The notes: a model not told the origin generated them from the sequence alone. A stretch of DNA of 64,000 bases from an uncultured Christensenella sp. (GCA_910577375.1 CAJTLT010000003.1:62001-126000), one strand, 5' to 3'; positions 17,121 to 26,168 are shown, numbered from the stretch's first letter. Translations and numbers: made by a program.

Positions 17121-18011
17121 ATGGCAAAAGACAAGGCGAAAAAACTCAGCAAAAAAATAATTGCTTTGATTGTGTGCGGGGCGATACTCGGCGCAATATT
17201 TCTTTCGTGCCTTGCTTTGCAAATCGGGCATTGGGTTTCCGACGGAATAGAGAGCTGGCGACCCGATTACCAAAAAATCGAACTTATGCCCATTTTGAAC
17301 AAGCCCGAACTCACCGAAGAAGATTATGATATTTTATACAAGCAGACGGGATTGACTAAAATAGGAATCGACCGCGCTTTGGCTAACGGCAAAACCGGAA
17401 AACAGCGGATTATTAAAATTCAGGAAGACTTTTTCGGCGAATATGTGATTGTAAACGAAACCTTTGCGCCGTGGTTCTGCACGGATTATATCGAGGGGCA
17501 CAAACATATTACGAACATATATCTTGAAAACGGAGATATATTGGTTACCTCTTCCACCCACTTTTCAAGTTGCCGTATAGGGCATGCGGGGCTTGTTACC
17601 GACGCCGGATACGGAAACGTTTTGCAGGCGAATTCTTATACGCAGCCGAGCAGAATAGGAAAAGCTTCCGACTTTACGGACCGCGTGAATTTTATGATTT
17701 TGCGCGTTAAGGACGAATATGCGGACAAAAAAATGCGTGAAGATATAGCAGAATACGCAAAAAACAATTTAACGGGCGTACCTTATGACGCTACTTGCGG
17801 AGTGCTTACAGACAAAAATTCTTTAAAAGCAACGCAGTGCGCACATATAGTTTGGTATGCGTTCAAACAGTTTGGGATTGATATAGACGGAAACGGCGGC
17901 AAAGTTGTCAGCCCGTGGAATATTGCAAATTCGGATAAGCTTGAGCTTGTGCAATCATTCGGGTTTGACATAACGGATAAAGAAGGTTTATGGCCGAAAC
18001 TCAATTATTAA
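17121..18011 (+). CDS. YiiX-like permuted NlpC/P60 cysteine hydrolase, membrane-anchored
   Basis: 296 residues. A basic N-terminus (KDKAKKLSKK) precedes one transmembrane helix (about 12-35). The exterior domain has the circularly permuted papain-like order: catalytic His in CRIGHAGLV, then Cys later in ATQCAHIVWYAFKQFG. This is typical of the YiiX/YebB group, which hydrolyses amide or ester bonds in cell-wall or lipid-linked substrates. It is translated from the same operon as the dipeptidase, so a role in processing peptides at the envelope is possible, but the substrate is not evident. Confidence 0.75.
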   Translation: MAKDKAKKLSKKIIALIVCGAILGAIFLSCLALQIGHWVSDGIESWRPDYQKIELMPILNKPELTEEDYDILYKQTGLTKIGIDRALANGKTGKQRIIKIQEDFFGEYVIVNETFAPWFCTDYIEGHKHITNIYLENGDILVTSSTHFSSCRIGHAGLVTDAGYGNVLQANSYTQPSRIGKASDFTDRVNFMILRVKDEYADKKMREDIAEYAKNNLTGVPYDATCGVLTDKNSLKATQCAHIVWYAFKQFGIDIDGNGGKVVSPWNIANSDKLELVQSFGFDITDKEGLWPKLNY

Positions 18012-18027
18012 AAATCCGAAAAATCGA

Positions 18028-18056
18028 TTGACAAAAAAATTATTATTATATATAAT
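18028..18056 (+). promoter_or_regulatory. Promoter of tRNA-Arg
   Basis: TTGACA (18028-18033), 17 nt, TATAAT (18051-18056): perfect consensus, 45 nt upstream of the mature tRNA. Confidence 0.9.
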
Positions 18057-18100
18057 ATGTAAGCTGTTTGTTTATCTTAAAACGCTTGAAAACAGTATAT

Positions 18101-18177
18101 GCACCGTTAGCTCAACTGGATAGAGCGTTGGTCTACGGAACCAAAGGCTAGGGATTCGAATTCCTTACGGTGCACCA
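18101..18177 (+). tRNA. tRNA-Arg (anticodon ACG)
   Basis: 77 nt including encoded CCA. Acceptor stem GCACCGT/ACGGTGC pairs fully. D-arm GCTC...GAGC, anticodon stem TTGGT/ACCAA with loop CTACGGA giving anticodon ACG (read as ICG after A34 editing), and T-loop GATTCGAATTC. Its 3' end abuts repeat R1, a usual landing place for integrative elements. Confidence 0.97.
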
Positions 18178-18248
18178 AAAGAGTATAATCCGAATTGTTT
18201 ACTTGTTACAAGTGAGTGGTTCGGATTTACTTTTTATATCAGCAATAA
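18176..18248 (+). repeat. Direct repeat R1, left boundary of the island-like region; tRNA terminator
   Basis: 73 nt starting in the tRNA CCA. It matches 31127-31199 (R2) in the same orientation with 8 mismatches. Internally it folds as AATCCGAA/TTCGGATT with an inner ACTTGT/ACAAGT stem and a following T-run, so it also works as the tRNA terminator. Confidence 0.8.
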
Positions 18249-18269
18249 ATAGTTTGACTTTCTAGCAAT

Positions 18270-18346
18270 GACAAAAAGCTCTCAGACAAATTGTCCGAGA
18301 GCTTTTGACTACATATAAATAAGTAAGTTAAATTACTGTTTTTCTT
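18270..18346 (-). ncRNA. Candidate small RNA A (about 75 nt)
   Basis: On the minus strand TTGCCT (18381-18376), 17 nt, TATAAT (18358-18353) would start RNA near 18346. The transcript contains AAACAGTAATTTAA and ends at an intrinsic terminator, stem AAGCTCTCGGACAA/TTGTCTGAGAGCTT (18273-18306) followed by TTTTT. A similar unit lies at 26443-26520. No open reading frame fits. The terminator also ends the ECF transporter transcript. Confidence 0.45.
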
Positions 18347-18387
18347 ATAATCATTATAGCAAAAATAGAGAGTAAAGGCAAACGTTG

Positions 18388-18909
18388 CTAATTGATTTTC
18401 ATAATCGAAAACACGCGGATTAAAACGGGCAATAAAAGCAAGACCGTAACCAACGTGCATATAACTTGCGGTACAACCGCAGTTAAAGAGGCAATGGCGT
18501 ACGCCTTGGTTGCGTCAAGTGAAAGTCCGTAATAAAGCGGTGAAATAATATCGTCTAACACCGTAAAAAACACCGTCATGAATACTGCCGCAAGAACAAT
18601 TATTATATGTATTTTCAGATTAAGCTCTTTTTTAAACCTTTTGCCCATCAACCCGAAAACGATTACGAACAAATTATAGTAAACCAAATAAAGTATTATA
18701 ACGGTGGGGAAAAAGCCAAAAATAAAACACCGCAAAATCGAAAACACATTAGCAACGAAAAGTCCCCTTATTATTCCGAAATAATAAGAAAACGCTAAAA
18801 GCAACACCGTTACTACTTCCACGCCCGCTATTCCGCTTAAAACCAATTGTCCGCCTATCAGCATGGCGGTGAATACACCGATAAGCGCAATATCTTTTGC
18901 TGTTTTCAT
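18388..18909 (-). CDS. ECF transporter S component, probable cobalamin uptake
   Basis: 173 residues, six hydrophobic helices. The N-terminal KTAKDIALIGVFTAMLIGGQLVLSG carries the A-x-x-x-A-like helix used by ECF S components to dock on EcfT. S components bind one vitamin and share the EcfA-A'-T energising module, which is not in this window. It starts immediately after the stop of the DUF4430 lipoprotein, both behind a cobalamin riboswitch, so the substrate is most likely cobalamin or a precursor (CbrT-like role). Specificity is inferred from regulation, not from residues. Confidence 0.8.
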   Translation of the reverse strand: MKTAKDIALIGVFTAMLIGGQLVLSGIAGVEVVTVLLLAFSYYFGIIRGLFVANVFSILRCFIFGFFPTVIILYLVYYNLFVIVFGLMGKRFKKELNLKIHIIIVLAAVFMTVFFTVLDDIISPLYYGLSLDATKAYAIASLTAVVPQVICTLVTVLLLLPVLIRVFSIMKIN

Positions 18910-19308
18910 TTAAAAAGTCTGATAGACCCAGATATAGATGTTACCCTGTTTAACGGGTAACGATTCTGCCCCAAGACTTGCCGAGGCGTATATTTCACCT
19001 TCATATTCAAAAGTGCCCCACGACTCGTCCGAGTTTTCTTTATCGTTCGTATAAAGCATCCAGTAACTGTTTGCGGTATTCGATTTGCCGTTAATCGTCG
19101 TTACCATACCTCCAATGACAGTAAAAGAAAGTTGTCCGTCGTCCTGCAAATAGTCCATATAATCTTTAAGGGTTTTACCTTCATATTCAAAAGAAGAATC
19201 CGTAGCCGTAATTACCACTGGCTGAGTTGTTTCGTCAGTGCATGCGACGATAAAACAGCAGGCAATAACGGCTAAAATTGAAGTAACCAGTGCCAAAAAT
19301 TTTTTCAT
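18910..19308 (-). CDS. DUF4430 (transcobalamin-like) lipoprotein, probable B12-binding
   Basis: 132 residues from ATG 19308, chosen because GGAGG lies 7 nt upstream; longer starts run into the riboswitch. The signal peptide ends in a lipobox-like FIVAC. The mature part contains the DUF4430 pattern, YWMLYTNDKENSDESWG and a final PVKQGNIYIWVYQTF. The family shares the fold of the C-terminal domain of transcobalamin and intrinsic factor. Together with the adjacent ECF S component and the riboswitch, this points to a surface protein that captures cobalamin and passes it to the transporter. Confidence 0.82.
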   Translation of the reverse strand: MKKFLALVTSILAVIACCFIVACTDETTQPVVITATDSSFEYEGKTLKDYMDYLQDDGQLSFTVIGGMVTTINGKSNTANSYWMLYTNDKENSDESWGTFEYEGEIYASASLGAESLPVKQGNIYIWVYQTF

Positions 19309-19324
19309 AAGTACCTCCAAATAA

Positions 19325-19485
19325 AAATTGTGCTCGCAAAAACGGGCACAAAAAATAATCGTTACCAAACTTCTCCACTGCCCAAGAAAAAGTAACGGCA
19401 TTTCAACGGGTAGGCAATCGGACTTTTACCGTAATGACTGTTGCGACGGATTTCCACCGTACTTCCCCTACTTTCTGCTATTATA
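19325..19485 (-). promoter_or_regulatory. Cobalamin riboswitch with transcription terminator
   Basis: Reading the minus strand, TATAAT (19485-19480) is followed by GGGGAA, GGTGGAAATCCG, GCAACAGTC and then the B12 box AGTCCGATTGCC and GCCGTTAC, the conserved order of the cobalamin aptamer. Just before the ribosome binding site is a 9-bp hairpin TTGTGCCCG/CGAGCACAA followed by TTTTTATTT (19325-19352). The design is thus an off-switch that ends transcription when B12 is bound. It lies between metH and the uptake genes. Confidence 0.88.
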
Positions 19486-19521
19486 AGCAACTCGCATTGA
19501 ACGATTGAGTTTTTTATTATT

Positions 19522-21858
19522 TTAACGCTTTACGGATATTTTTTCAAGCGTTTTGACAAAGCCGAGCGCATCCTTTGTGTAATAATCTGCACCGATTTGT
19601 TTGGCGATAGTTTCGTTAAGCACCGCACCGCCGACAAAAATCGGGCAACTGCAACCGGATTTTTTGAGAGCGTGAACAGTCTCTTCCATACCTTTAACGG
19701 TATTAGTCATAAGCGCCGAAAGCCCGACTGCCAGGGGTAGATGCTCTACATAAGCTTGTACAACTTTTTCGGACGGCGTGTCTTTTCCCAAATCTATGAC
19801 CTCGTAACCGTACGATTCGAGAACGACTTTTACAATATTTTTACCTATATCGTGAACGTCGCCTTTGACGGTAGCAAGCACTACTTTGCCCTTTTTCGCT
19901 TCGCCTTTAGGGAGTCTTTCACCTATAACCGAAAACGCATTTTTTGCCGCCTCCGCCGAAGAAACGAGTTGCGGAAGAAAAAGCTTTCCCTCGTCGTATT
20001 CCCTACCAACCTCTTTGAGCGCTTTAATCAAAATATCGTTTACTACCGTCATTGCGTCGCTCTTTTCAAGCTCCTTTCCGCATAGTTCAATAGCTTGATT
20101 TTTTATGCCCTTTTTTATGCAGTCGTATAGGTCTGCTACGGTAATATTTTCGACTTTCGTCGTTTTCACCGCAGTAACAGTCGCCGTAAAATCTTTATAA
20201 GTTTCAATATAATTTTTGGAATGTTCGTCCTCGCCCGAAAGCACGGCAAACGCTTTTACCGCACCCGACATCTCTCCGTCAAGCGGGTTCATTATGGGCA
20301 TATTCAGTCCGCACGTCATTGCCATCGCAAGGAAGGTTTTATTTAATAAGCCTCTGTTTGGCAAACCGAAAGATACGTTTGAAACACCCAGCGCAGTCTT
20401 CACTCCAAGAGTCCGCACAAGCCGTAACGCCTTTACCGTTTCCGCAACTAACTTTTGTTCTGCGGAAGCCGTTAAAACGAGAGTATCAATCATTATCTTG
20501 TGGCGGGGTATGCCGTAGCTTTCCGCACGCGATATTATGCGCTTAGCTATTTCAAACCGCTCTTCCGCCGTTTTGGGCACACCGTTTTTATCCATCGTAA
20601 GTCCCAAAACTACTGCGCCGTATTTCTTTGCAACGGGGAAGATTTTATCCATCACTTCATCGTTGCCGTTTACGCTGTTGATAAGCGGTATGCCGTTGTA
20701 ATAGCGCACACCACGTTCTATTGCCAACGGATCAGAACTGTCAATTTGCAACGGGACGTCTACGTATTCCTGTATTCTTGTTACGGCTTCAACCATTGCT
20801 GAAGCTTCGTCTATCTGCGGAAGCCCCACGTTTAAATCGAGGACGTCCGCCCCAGCTTCCTGCTGGGCAACCGCCTCGTCAACCAGATAATCGAAGTTGC
20901 CTTCAAGTAACGCTTCTTTGAGTTTTTTCTTGCCCGTCGGGTTCAGTCTTTCCCCGCAGATTTTAACCCCGTCGATTGCAACCGCCCTTGTCGCAGAGTT
21001 TACAACCGTAGATTTTACTACGTCGGGACGGTTGACTTTGCGCCCTGAATAACGGCTTATCGATTTTATAAATTCGGGCGTAGTGCCGCAACAGCCGCCT
21101 GCTACGCTTACACCCATTTCAATAAACTTGCCGATATATGCATCGAATTCTTCGGCGGCGAGCGTATAAACGGTTTTTCCGTCTTTAAGCTGCGGAAGTC
21201 CACGGTTTGGCTGAACCATAACTGGAGCGGAAGTGCATGCAAGAAACCGCTTAACTATATCCTCTAACTCCTTAGGTCCGAGCGAACAGTTTACACCGAG
21301 TGCGTCTACACCCAAGCCTTCGAGCGTGTTTGCAACTATTTCGGGCGTTGAACCCGTCAGCGTTCTTCCCGTACCGTCAAAAGTCATAGTAGCAAAAACG
21401 GGTTTATCCGTATGCTCTTTCACGGCGAGAACGCACGCCTTCATTTCGTAAAGGTCGGAAAAGGTTTCTATAATATACCCGTCTACGGCGTCTTTCGTAT
21501 ATTCCACGACTTCGGCAAAAGCCTCGTACGCTTCATCGAACGAAAGCGTACCCAACGGCTTTAACATTGCACCCGTAGGTCCTATATCGTAAAACACCTT
21601 CTTCCCCGCCGAGCGTGCGTTTTCAACGGCTTTTAAGGCAAGCTCCTTTATAGAGTACTTGCCCTTGTATTTGATTTTATTAAGCCCGAAAGTATTCGTC
21701 ATAATGCAGTCCGCACACGAATACGAGCGGTGTATTTTTTTTATCTCTTCGGGGTGCGTAACATTAAGCTCTTCGGGGATACCGTTAAGCCCAAGTTTCT
21801 CTATTTCGCTTCCGAGTCCGCCGTCGAAAATTATTACTTCTTCACCGAGCCGTAACAT
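19522..21858 (-). CDS. metH: Cobalamin-dependent methionine synthase, lacking reactivation domain
   Basis: 778 residues from ATG 21858 (AAGGAAGGGAACAG just upstream; a longer start adds nine residues). Domain order: homocysteine S-methyltransferase barrel (about 1-280) with FDGGLGSE and zinc ligands in GVNCS and GGCCGTTPEF; methyltetrahydrofolate barrel (about 300-555) with ICGERLNPTG and QIDSSDP; helical cap (about 580-665); cobalamin domain with VKGDVHDIGKNIV, whose His is the lower cobalt ligand. It makes methionine from homocysteine and methyl-THF. It ends after the B12 domain; the AdoMet-binding reactivation domain is encoded by the preceding gene. Confidence 0.95.
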   Translation of the reverse strand: MLRLGEEVIIFDGGLGSEIEKLGLNGIPEELNVTHPEEIKKIHRSYSCADCIMTNTFGLNKIKYKGKYSIKELALKAVENARSAGKKVFYDIGPTGAMLKPLGTLSFDEAYEAFAEVVEYTKDAVDGYIIETFSDLYEMKACVLAVKEHTDKPVFATMTFDGTGRTLTGSTPEIVANTLEGLGVDALGVNCSLGPKELEDIVKRFLACTSAPVMVQPNRGLPQLKDGKTVYTLAAEEFDAYIGKFIEMGVSVAGGCCGTTPEFIKSISRYSGRKVNRPDVVKSTVVNSATRAVAIDGVKICGERLNPTGKKKLKEALLEGNFDYLVDEAVAQQEAGADVLDLNVGLPQIDEASAMVEAVTRIQEYVDVPLQIDSSDPLAIERGVRYYNGIPLINSVNGNDEVMDKIFPVAKKYGAVVLGLTMDKNGVPKTAEERFEIAKRIISRAESYGIPRHKIMIDTLVLTASAEQKLVAETVKALRLVRTLGVKTALGVSNVSFGLPNRGLLNKTFLAMAMTCGLNMPIMNPLDGEMSGAVKAFAVLSGEDEHSKNYIETYKDFTATVTAVKTTKVENITVADLYDCIKKGIKNQAIELCGKELEKSDAMTVVNDILIKALKEVGREYDEGKLFLPQLVSSAEAAKNAFSVIGERLPKGEAKKGKVVLATVKGDVHDIGKNIVKVVLESYGYEVIDLGKDTPSEKVVQAYVEHLPLAVGLSALMTNTVKGMEETVHALKKSGCSCPIFVGGAVLNETIAKQIGADYYTKDALGFVKTLEKISVKR

Positions 21859-22451
21859 CTGTTCCCTTCCTTTCTGTATTCGCAATGCCCGAAAACCGTA
21901 CAGCTTTCACAACTTTTTTGCGACGAATTTCCTACGGCGATAATGCCCGCCATAGATTTACTCGGCAACATATAGTTGTTTTCCGACAAAGTTATTCCTG
22001 TTTTTTCGGGGTTTAAAATTCCGAAAATATATTTTAAATCGCTGACGCTGCTACCGCCGTATCCCGGACAAAATCTGTATGAAAGTTTCAAACCCAGCCC
22101 CTTTTCGTAATCGTCCGAAAGTTCTTCAAGATAAGCGCTTGCGCACGCATCCAAAACCACGGACTTTGCCGCGTCCGTCCTTTCGTAAAACTTAATGCGC
22201 CTGTCCACTTCCCCGCCGAGCGTCATAACTGCGATTATTACGCCTTTACTGCCCGCAAGATAATCCGTATAAGGCTGCGCGCTCAGAAATTGCGGCGGAG
22301 CTTCAAAGAACTTATAGATATAGCGAAAGTGCGACAGCTTTTTAAGCTCTTCTATGCAATCTTCTATAATAGCGTCCGTTTCGGCGTTTCTTGCCACGGA
22401 ACGGAAACCGAGATAGGAATACGTCCGCTTTTTAAGCTCTGAAAAATTCAT
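21834..22451 (-). CDS. Stand-alone MetH reactivation (AdoMet-binding) domain protein
   Basis: 205 residues. ARNAETDAIIEDCIEEL, then VDRRIKFYERTDAAKSVVLDACASAYLEEL and the AdoMet-site segment YRFCPGYGGSSVSD match the C-terminal activation domain of long MetH proteins. A cysteine-rich tail (SCESCTVFGHCEYRKEGNRCYG) is extra and resembles a small metal site, seen in many stand-alone clostridial versions. It would reductively methylate cob(II)alamin bound to MetH. It overlaps metF by 20 nt and metH by 25 nt, consistent with coupled translation. Confidence 0.88.
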   Translation of the reverse strand: MNFSELKKRTYSYLGFRSVARNAETDAIIEDCIEELKKLSHFRYIYKFFEAPPQFLSAQPYTDYLAGSKGVIIAVMTLGGEVDRRIKFYERTDAAKSVVLDACASAYLEELSDDYEKGLGLKLSYRFCPGYGGSSVSDLKYIFGILNPEKTGITLSENNYMLPSKSMAGIIAVGNSSQKSCESCTVFGHCEYRKEGNRCYGSVKK

Positions 22452-23310
22452 TTATAACGCTTTTTAACCTTTTGCAGATTTCCGCCGCCGTATCGGGGCG
22501 GTTCATTGTATAAATATGTATTCCCGGTGCGCCCTTGGCTATCAGGTCGCAAATCTGGTAGGCGGCGTAGTTTATGCCGACTTCACGCATAGCTTCGGGA
22601 TTGCCCGAGTAAACTTCAATCATATTGCGTAGTTCCAAAGGAATGGTGCTTCCGCACATTGACTTTATTCTACCGATGTTTTTAACGCTTGTAAGCGGCA
22701 TTATGCCCGGAATTATAGGCGCAGTTATGCCGATTTTGTGTGCCTCGTTGACAAGGCGGTAATAATAAGAATTATCGTAAAACATCTGCGTTATAAAAAA
22801 CTCCGCACCATTTTCACTCTTCTTTTTAAGGTTTTCAAGGTCGGCGTAAAGAGTTTCACTCTCCACGTGCCCTTCGGGATAGCACGCCGCGCCTGCACAA
22901 AAGCCGTATTTGGAAATATAGTTTAAAAGGTCGGTTGCGTGTTTGAAATGTTTGCAGTAATCTGCGTCGTATTCCACGGGTTTATCTCCGCGAAGCGCCA
23001 AAACGTTTTCCACGCCCAAGCCCTTAAATTTCTCCGCTAACTCGTCGATTTCTTCGGGCGAAGAAGGTCCGCCCGTTACGTGCGCCAACGGTTCAAGCCC
23101 CTTTGATTTTATATAACCCGCAATTTCTACCGCACTGCGCACATTCGTTCCGCCCGCACCGTAAGTTACGCTGATAAAATCGGGACCCAGCGTCTTTAAA
23201 GTATCGATAGTAGCGTACAGTTTTTCAAACTCTATACTCTCGTTCTTTTTTGGTGGAAACACCTCAAAAGACAAGGTTCTTTTCTTTTTTAATATTTCGT
23301 TTATTTTCAT
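22432..23310 (-). CDS. metF: 5,10-methylenetetrahydrofolate reductase
   Basis: 292 residues, a full-length MetF barrel: LSFEVFPPKK at the N-terminus, FISVTYGAGGT, LAHVTGGPSS, LALRGDKPVE, FFITQMFYDN, IPGIMPLT. It reduces methylene-THF to methyl-THF, the methyl donor for the MetH protein encoded downstream in the same operon. The FAD/NADH versus ferredoxin/flavin partner cannot be told from sequence. Confidence 0.96.
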   Translation of the reverse strand: MKINEILKKKRTLSFEVFPPKKNESIEFEKLYATIDTLKTLGPDFISVTYGAGGTNVRSAVEIAGYIKSKGLEPLAHVTGGPSSPEEIDELAEKFKGLGVENVLALRGDKPVEYDADYCKHFKHATDLLNYISKYGFCAGAACYPEGHVESETLYADLENLKKKSENGAEFFITQMFYDNSYYYRLVNEAHKIGITAPIIPGIMPLTSVKNIGRIKSMCGSTIPLELRNMIEVYSGNPEAMREVGINYAAYQICDLIAKGAPGIHIYTMNRPDTAAEICKRLKSVINEFFRA

Positions 23311-23341
23311 AAAATTATTTTAACAGATATATTCCCGTTTG

Positions 23342-24511
23342 TTAAGTGTTGACGGCACGTTTTATTCTATCGAGTGCAAGTTTAAGCACGGACGAGGGAC
23401 AGGCTATGTTAATTCTTACAAAATCGCTTCCGCCCGCACCGAATATAAAGCCGTCGTCAAGCCAAAGCTTTGCCTTGTTTTGAAACAGTGCGGAAAGTTC
23501 TTCTTCGGATAGTTTTAAAGCACGACAGTCCAGCCAAACGAGATAAGTTCCCTGCGGTTCTACAAGCTCGATACCTTTAATACACGCAATGTAATCCCGC
23601 ACCAATCGCAAATTTTGCTCTAAATAAGCCTTTAACTGCTCTAACCATTCCGCGCCGTATTTGTAAGCCGCTTCGCACGCAATAAGCCCCATAACGTTTG
23701 GCTGCGAATAGCCTTGTTTATCAAGCTCTCTTTTCAATTGCCCCCGTACCACGTCGCTTTTTACGTAGGTATTGGCTATATGCAACCCCGCAAGATTAAA
23801 CGTTTTGGTAGGCGCAGTACATACGGCGCATATATCTTCAAACTCTTTTTTAACAGTCGGAAATACAATGTGCTTATTATCACCGTAAACAAAGTCCGAA
23901 TGAATTTCATCGGAGATTACAAACACGCCGTGTTTAAGGCAAATATCGCCCATACGTTCCAGCTCTTCCCGCGTCCACACCCTGCCCACGGGGTTATGCG
24001 GATTGCAGAGTATAAATAACTTGACGGAATTTTCAATTATCTTTTTTTCAAAATCGTCATAGTCAACCGTATAGTAGCCGTCTTCGTTTTTAAGTTCGCT
24101 TATCACTAATTTTCTGCCGTTGTCCGTAACGCTTTCGGCAAAAGGATAATACACGGGCTGACAAATAATTACGCTGTCCCCAACACTTGTGAGAGCGCGG
24201 ATAAGTGCGCAAATAGAGAAAACTACCCCGCAGGTAACGACGAATTTTTCGGGTTGAGTTTCCCAGCCGTGGCGGGACAAAAACCAATTATGCAGTGTTT
24301 CAAAGTAATCGCTCTTAGGTTCCGAGTATCCGAAAATGCCGTGCTCGGCTTTGTCTTTCAGCGTCGTTATAACCTCGTCCGGCGCACGGAAATCCATATC
24401 CGCCACCCACATAGGAAGCAAATCACGCGGTTTTCCGCGCTCTGCCGCAAAGTCGTATTTTAAGCTGTTCGTATTTTTTCTGTCGTAAATTTTATCAAAA
24501 TCGTATTTCAT
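23342..24511 (-). CDS. patB: PatB/MalY-type cystathionine beta-lyase
   Basis: 389 residues, fold-type I PLP enzyme. LPMWVADMDF and GIFGYSEP near the N-terminus are family signatures. PLP contacts include CNPHNPVGRVW, VISDEIHSDF and the Schiff-base Lys in APTKTFNLAGLH; a C-terminal Arg lies in DFVRINIACP. These enzymes cleave C-S bonds of cystathionine and cysteine conjugates, giving homocysteine and pyruvate. Within this operon it would deliver homocysteine to MetH. Confidence 0.92.
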   Translation of the reverse strand: MKYDFDKIYDRKNTNSLKYDFAAERGKPRDLLPMWVADMDFRAPDEVITTLKDKAEHGIFGYSEPKSDYFETLHNWFLSRHGWETQPEKFVVTCGVVFSICALIRALTSVGDSVIICQPVYYPFAESVTDNGRKLVISELKNEDGYYTVDYDDFEKKIIENSVKLFILCNPHNPVGRVWTREELERMGDICLKHGVFVISDEIHSDFVYGDNKHIVFPTVKKEFEDICAVCTAPTKTFNLAGLHIANTYVKSDVVRGQLKRELDKQGYSQPNVMGLIACEAAYKYGAEWLEQLKAYLEQNLRLVRDYIACIKGIELVEPQGTYLVWLDCRALKLSEEELSALFQNKAKLWLDDGFIFGAGGSDFVRINIACPSSVLKLALDRIKRAVNT

Positions 24512-24570
24512 AAACGTTCCGTTTAATCCAGTATCTTATATTTTTTTGCGGTATTCCGCTTTATCTCAAA

Positions 24571-25707
24571 TCAAGCTTTAAACGCCTGCTCTAAATCTTC
24601 AATTAAATCTTTAATATTTTCTATACCCACGGAAATGCGCAAAAACCTGTCGTTTATGCCACGCCGCTCCCTCTCGTCAACGGGAACGTCTGCGTGGGTT
24701 TGCAGCATAGGGTAGGTTATCAAACTTTCTACCCCGCCTAAGCTTTCGGCATACTGGAACACCTTAATATTTTTTAGAACGTTTTCGGCAAGAGCCTTGC
24801 TTTCAACTTCAAAAGAAATCATACCACCGAAACCCGAAGCCTGCTTCTTTGTAACCTTATATCCCGCATGGTCTTCAAAGCCGATATAATATACCTTTTT
24901 AACTTCCTTTCTGCCTCTCAGCCACTCTGCAATAATTTTTGCGTTGGCGTTAATTCTGTCCATTCTCAGCGGCAAAGTTTTTATACCGCGTTCTATTAAA
25001 AAACTGTCCCACGGGGCAAGGCACGCGCCTATCGTCTTAGCGTAATAAACTATTTTTTCGGCAAGCTCGGGTGTTTTTGCAACCGCAAATCCCGCAAGGG
25101 TATCGTTATGCCCGCCGAGATATTTCGTGCCGCTGTGTATTACGATATCCGCACCCAAATCAAGCGGGCGCTGAAAATAAGGCGTTAAAAACGTATTGTC
25201 CACTATCAGTAAAAGCCCGTTTTTATGCGCAAGCGAAGCAAGCTGCGCTACGTCCGAAACCTGCATCAGCGGATTACTTGGCGTTTCACAATAAATCGCC
25301 TTAGTGTTTTCGTTTATCAGCGACTTCACGCAGGCTATATCACACGTATCCACAAAATCGAAGCTCATTCCCTCAACGGTATTTACGTTGCGGAAAAGTC
25401 TCAGACTCCCGCCGTACAAATCTTCGGAGGCAATTATATGGGCTTTCTGCTTAAACAGCTTCATCACCGTAGTAATTGCCGCCATCCCCGAAGAAAAGGC
25501 AACCGCCGCCGCGCCGCCTTCAAGCCTTGCAACCGTATTTTCAAGGTGCGCCCTCGTGGGATTTGACAGGCGCGAATAGCTGTAATCCGATTGCACTCCA
25601 ACCCCTTTATGTACGAACGTTGCAGACTGGCATACGGGCATAGTCAACGTTCCCCACTCGTCTTTTTTATTGTTATCAGCATGCAGACAAAGCGTTTCAA
25701 ATTCCAT
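24571..25707 (-). CDS. metB: Cystathionine gamma-synthase family PLP enzyme
   Basis: 378 residues of the Cys/Met metabolism PLP family. YSYSRLSNPTR, GAAAVAFSSGMAAI, YCETPSNPLMQVSD, IVDNTFLTPYFQRPL, Schiff-base Lys in IHSGTKYLGGHND and SLGGVESLITYP are clear. Gamma-synthase, gamma-lyase and beta-lyase share this pattern; I favour cystathionine gamma-synthase because a dedicated beta-lyase follows in the operon. It joins cysteine with an activated homoserine. It starts 15 nt downstream of the Rrf2 regulator. Confidence 0.85.
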   Translation of the reverse strand: MEFETLCLHADNNKKDEWGTLTMPVCQSATFVHKGVGVQSDYSYSRLSNPTRAHLENTVARLEGGAAAVAFSSGMAAITTVMKLFKQKAHIIASEDLYGGSLRLFRNVNTVEGMSFDFVDTCDIACVKSLINENTKAIYCETPSNPLMQVSDVAQLASLAHKNGLLLIVDNTFLTPYFQRPLDLGADIVIHSGTKYLGGHNDTLAGFAVAKTPELAEKIVYYAKTIGACLAPWDSFLIERGIKTLPLRMDRINANAKIIAEWLRGRKEVKKVYYIGFEDHAGYKVTKKQASGFGGMISFEVESKALAENVLKNIKVFQYAESLGGVESLITYPMLQTHADVPVDERERRGINDRFLRISVGIENIKDLIEDLEQAFKA

Positions 25708-25722
25708 TATATCCTCCGTAAA

Positions 25723-26148
25723 TCAAATAACGTAATTGTAATCGCCGGACTTCTTCATCAAGTCAGCAAGCGTAATTCCGCTGAAATAATCCTTAATCAA
25801 TTTATACAATCCCCGCCAGAGAGAAAGCGTTCGGCACTCTCCCGCTCTGTTACACACGGCCATATCGTCAAGACACGCTACGGGAGCAAGGTCGCCCTCG
25901 GTAATTTGCAGAATTTCATAAACGTTATATTCTTCCGAAATTCTGTTCAATTTATATCCGCCGCCTTTGCCGTGCCGCCCGTCCAAAAGCTTTGCTTTTG
26001 AAAGGTCAAGCATAATGCTTTCGAGATATTTCTGAGATATTTCCTGACGCTCGGCAATGTCTTTAAGCGGAATATAACTGCCGTCAATATGTTCTGCCAA
26101 ATCTATCATTACGCGCAACGCGTACCTTCCGCGTGTAGAAATTTTCAT
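25723..26148 (-). CDS. Rrf2-family regulator with three-cysteine cluster
   Basis: 141 residues. The N-terminus MKISTRGRYALRVMIDLAEH and the winged-helix recognition region EISQKYLESIMLDLSKAKLLDGRHGKGGGYKLNR are classic Rrf2. Later ACLDDMAVCNRAGEC places Cys with spacing C-x6-C-x5-C, close to the IscR pattern that binds a [2Fe-2S] cluster; CymR-type cysteine regulators usually lack it. As first gene of the methionine operon, with a palindrome in its own promoter, it probably autoregulates the operon in response to sulfur or Fe-S status. Confidence 0.9.
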   Translation of the reverse strand: MKISTRGRYALRVMIDLAEHIDGSYIPLKDIAERQEISQKYLESIMLDLSKAKLLDGRHGKGGGYKLNRISEEYNVYEILQITEGDLAPVACLDDMAVCNRAGECRTLSLWRGLYKLIKDYFSGITLADLMKKSGDYNYVI

Positions 26149-26168
26149 AAATCGCTCCTCCCCACAAA

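Noticed and set aside
18167..18177. Classical tRNA 3'-end att duplication
   Set aside because: R2 contains no copy of the tRNA acceptor or T-arm, so a standard tRNA-targeting duplication is not supported.
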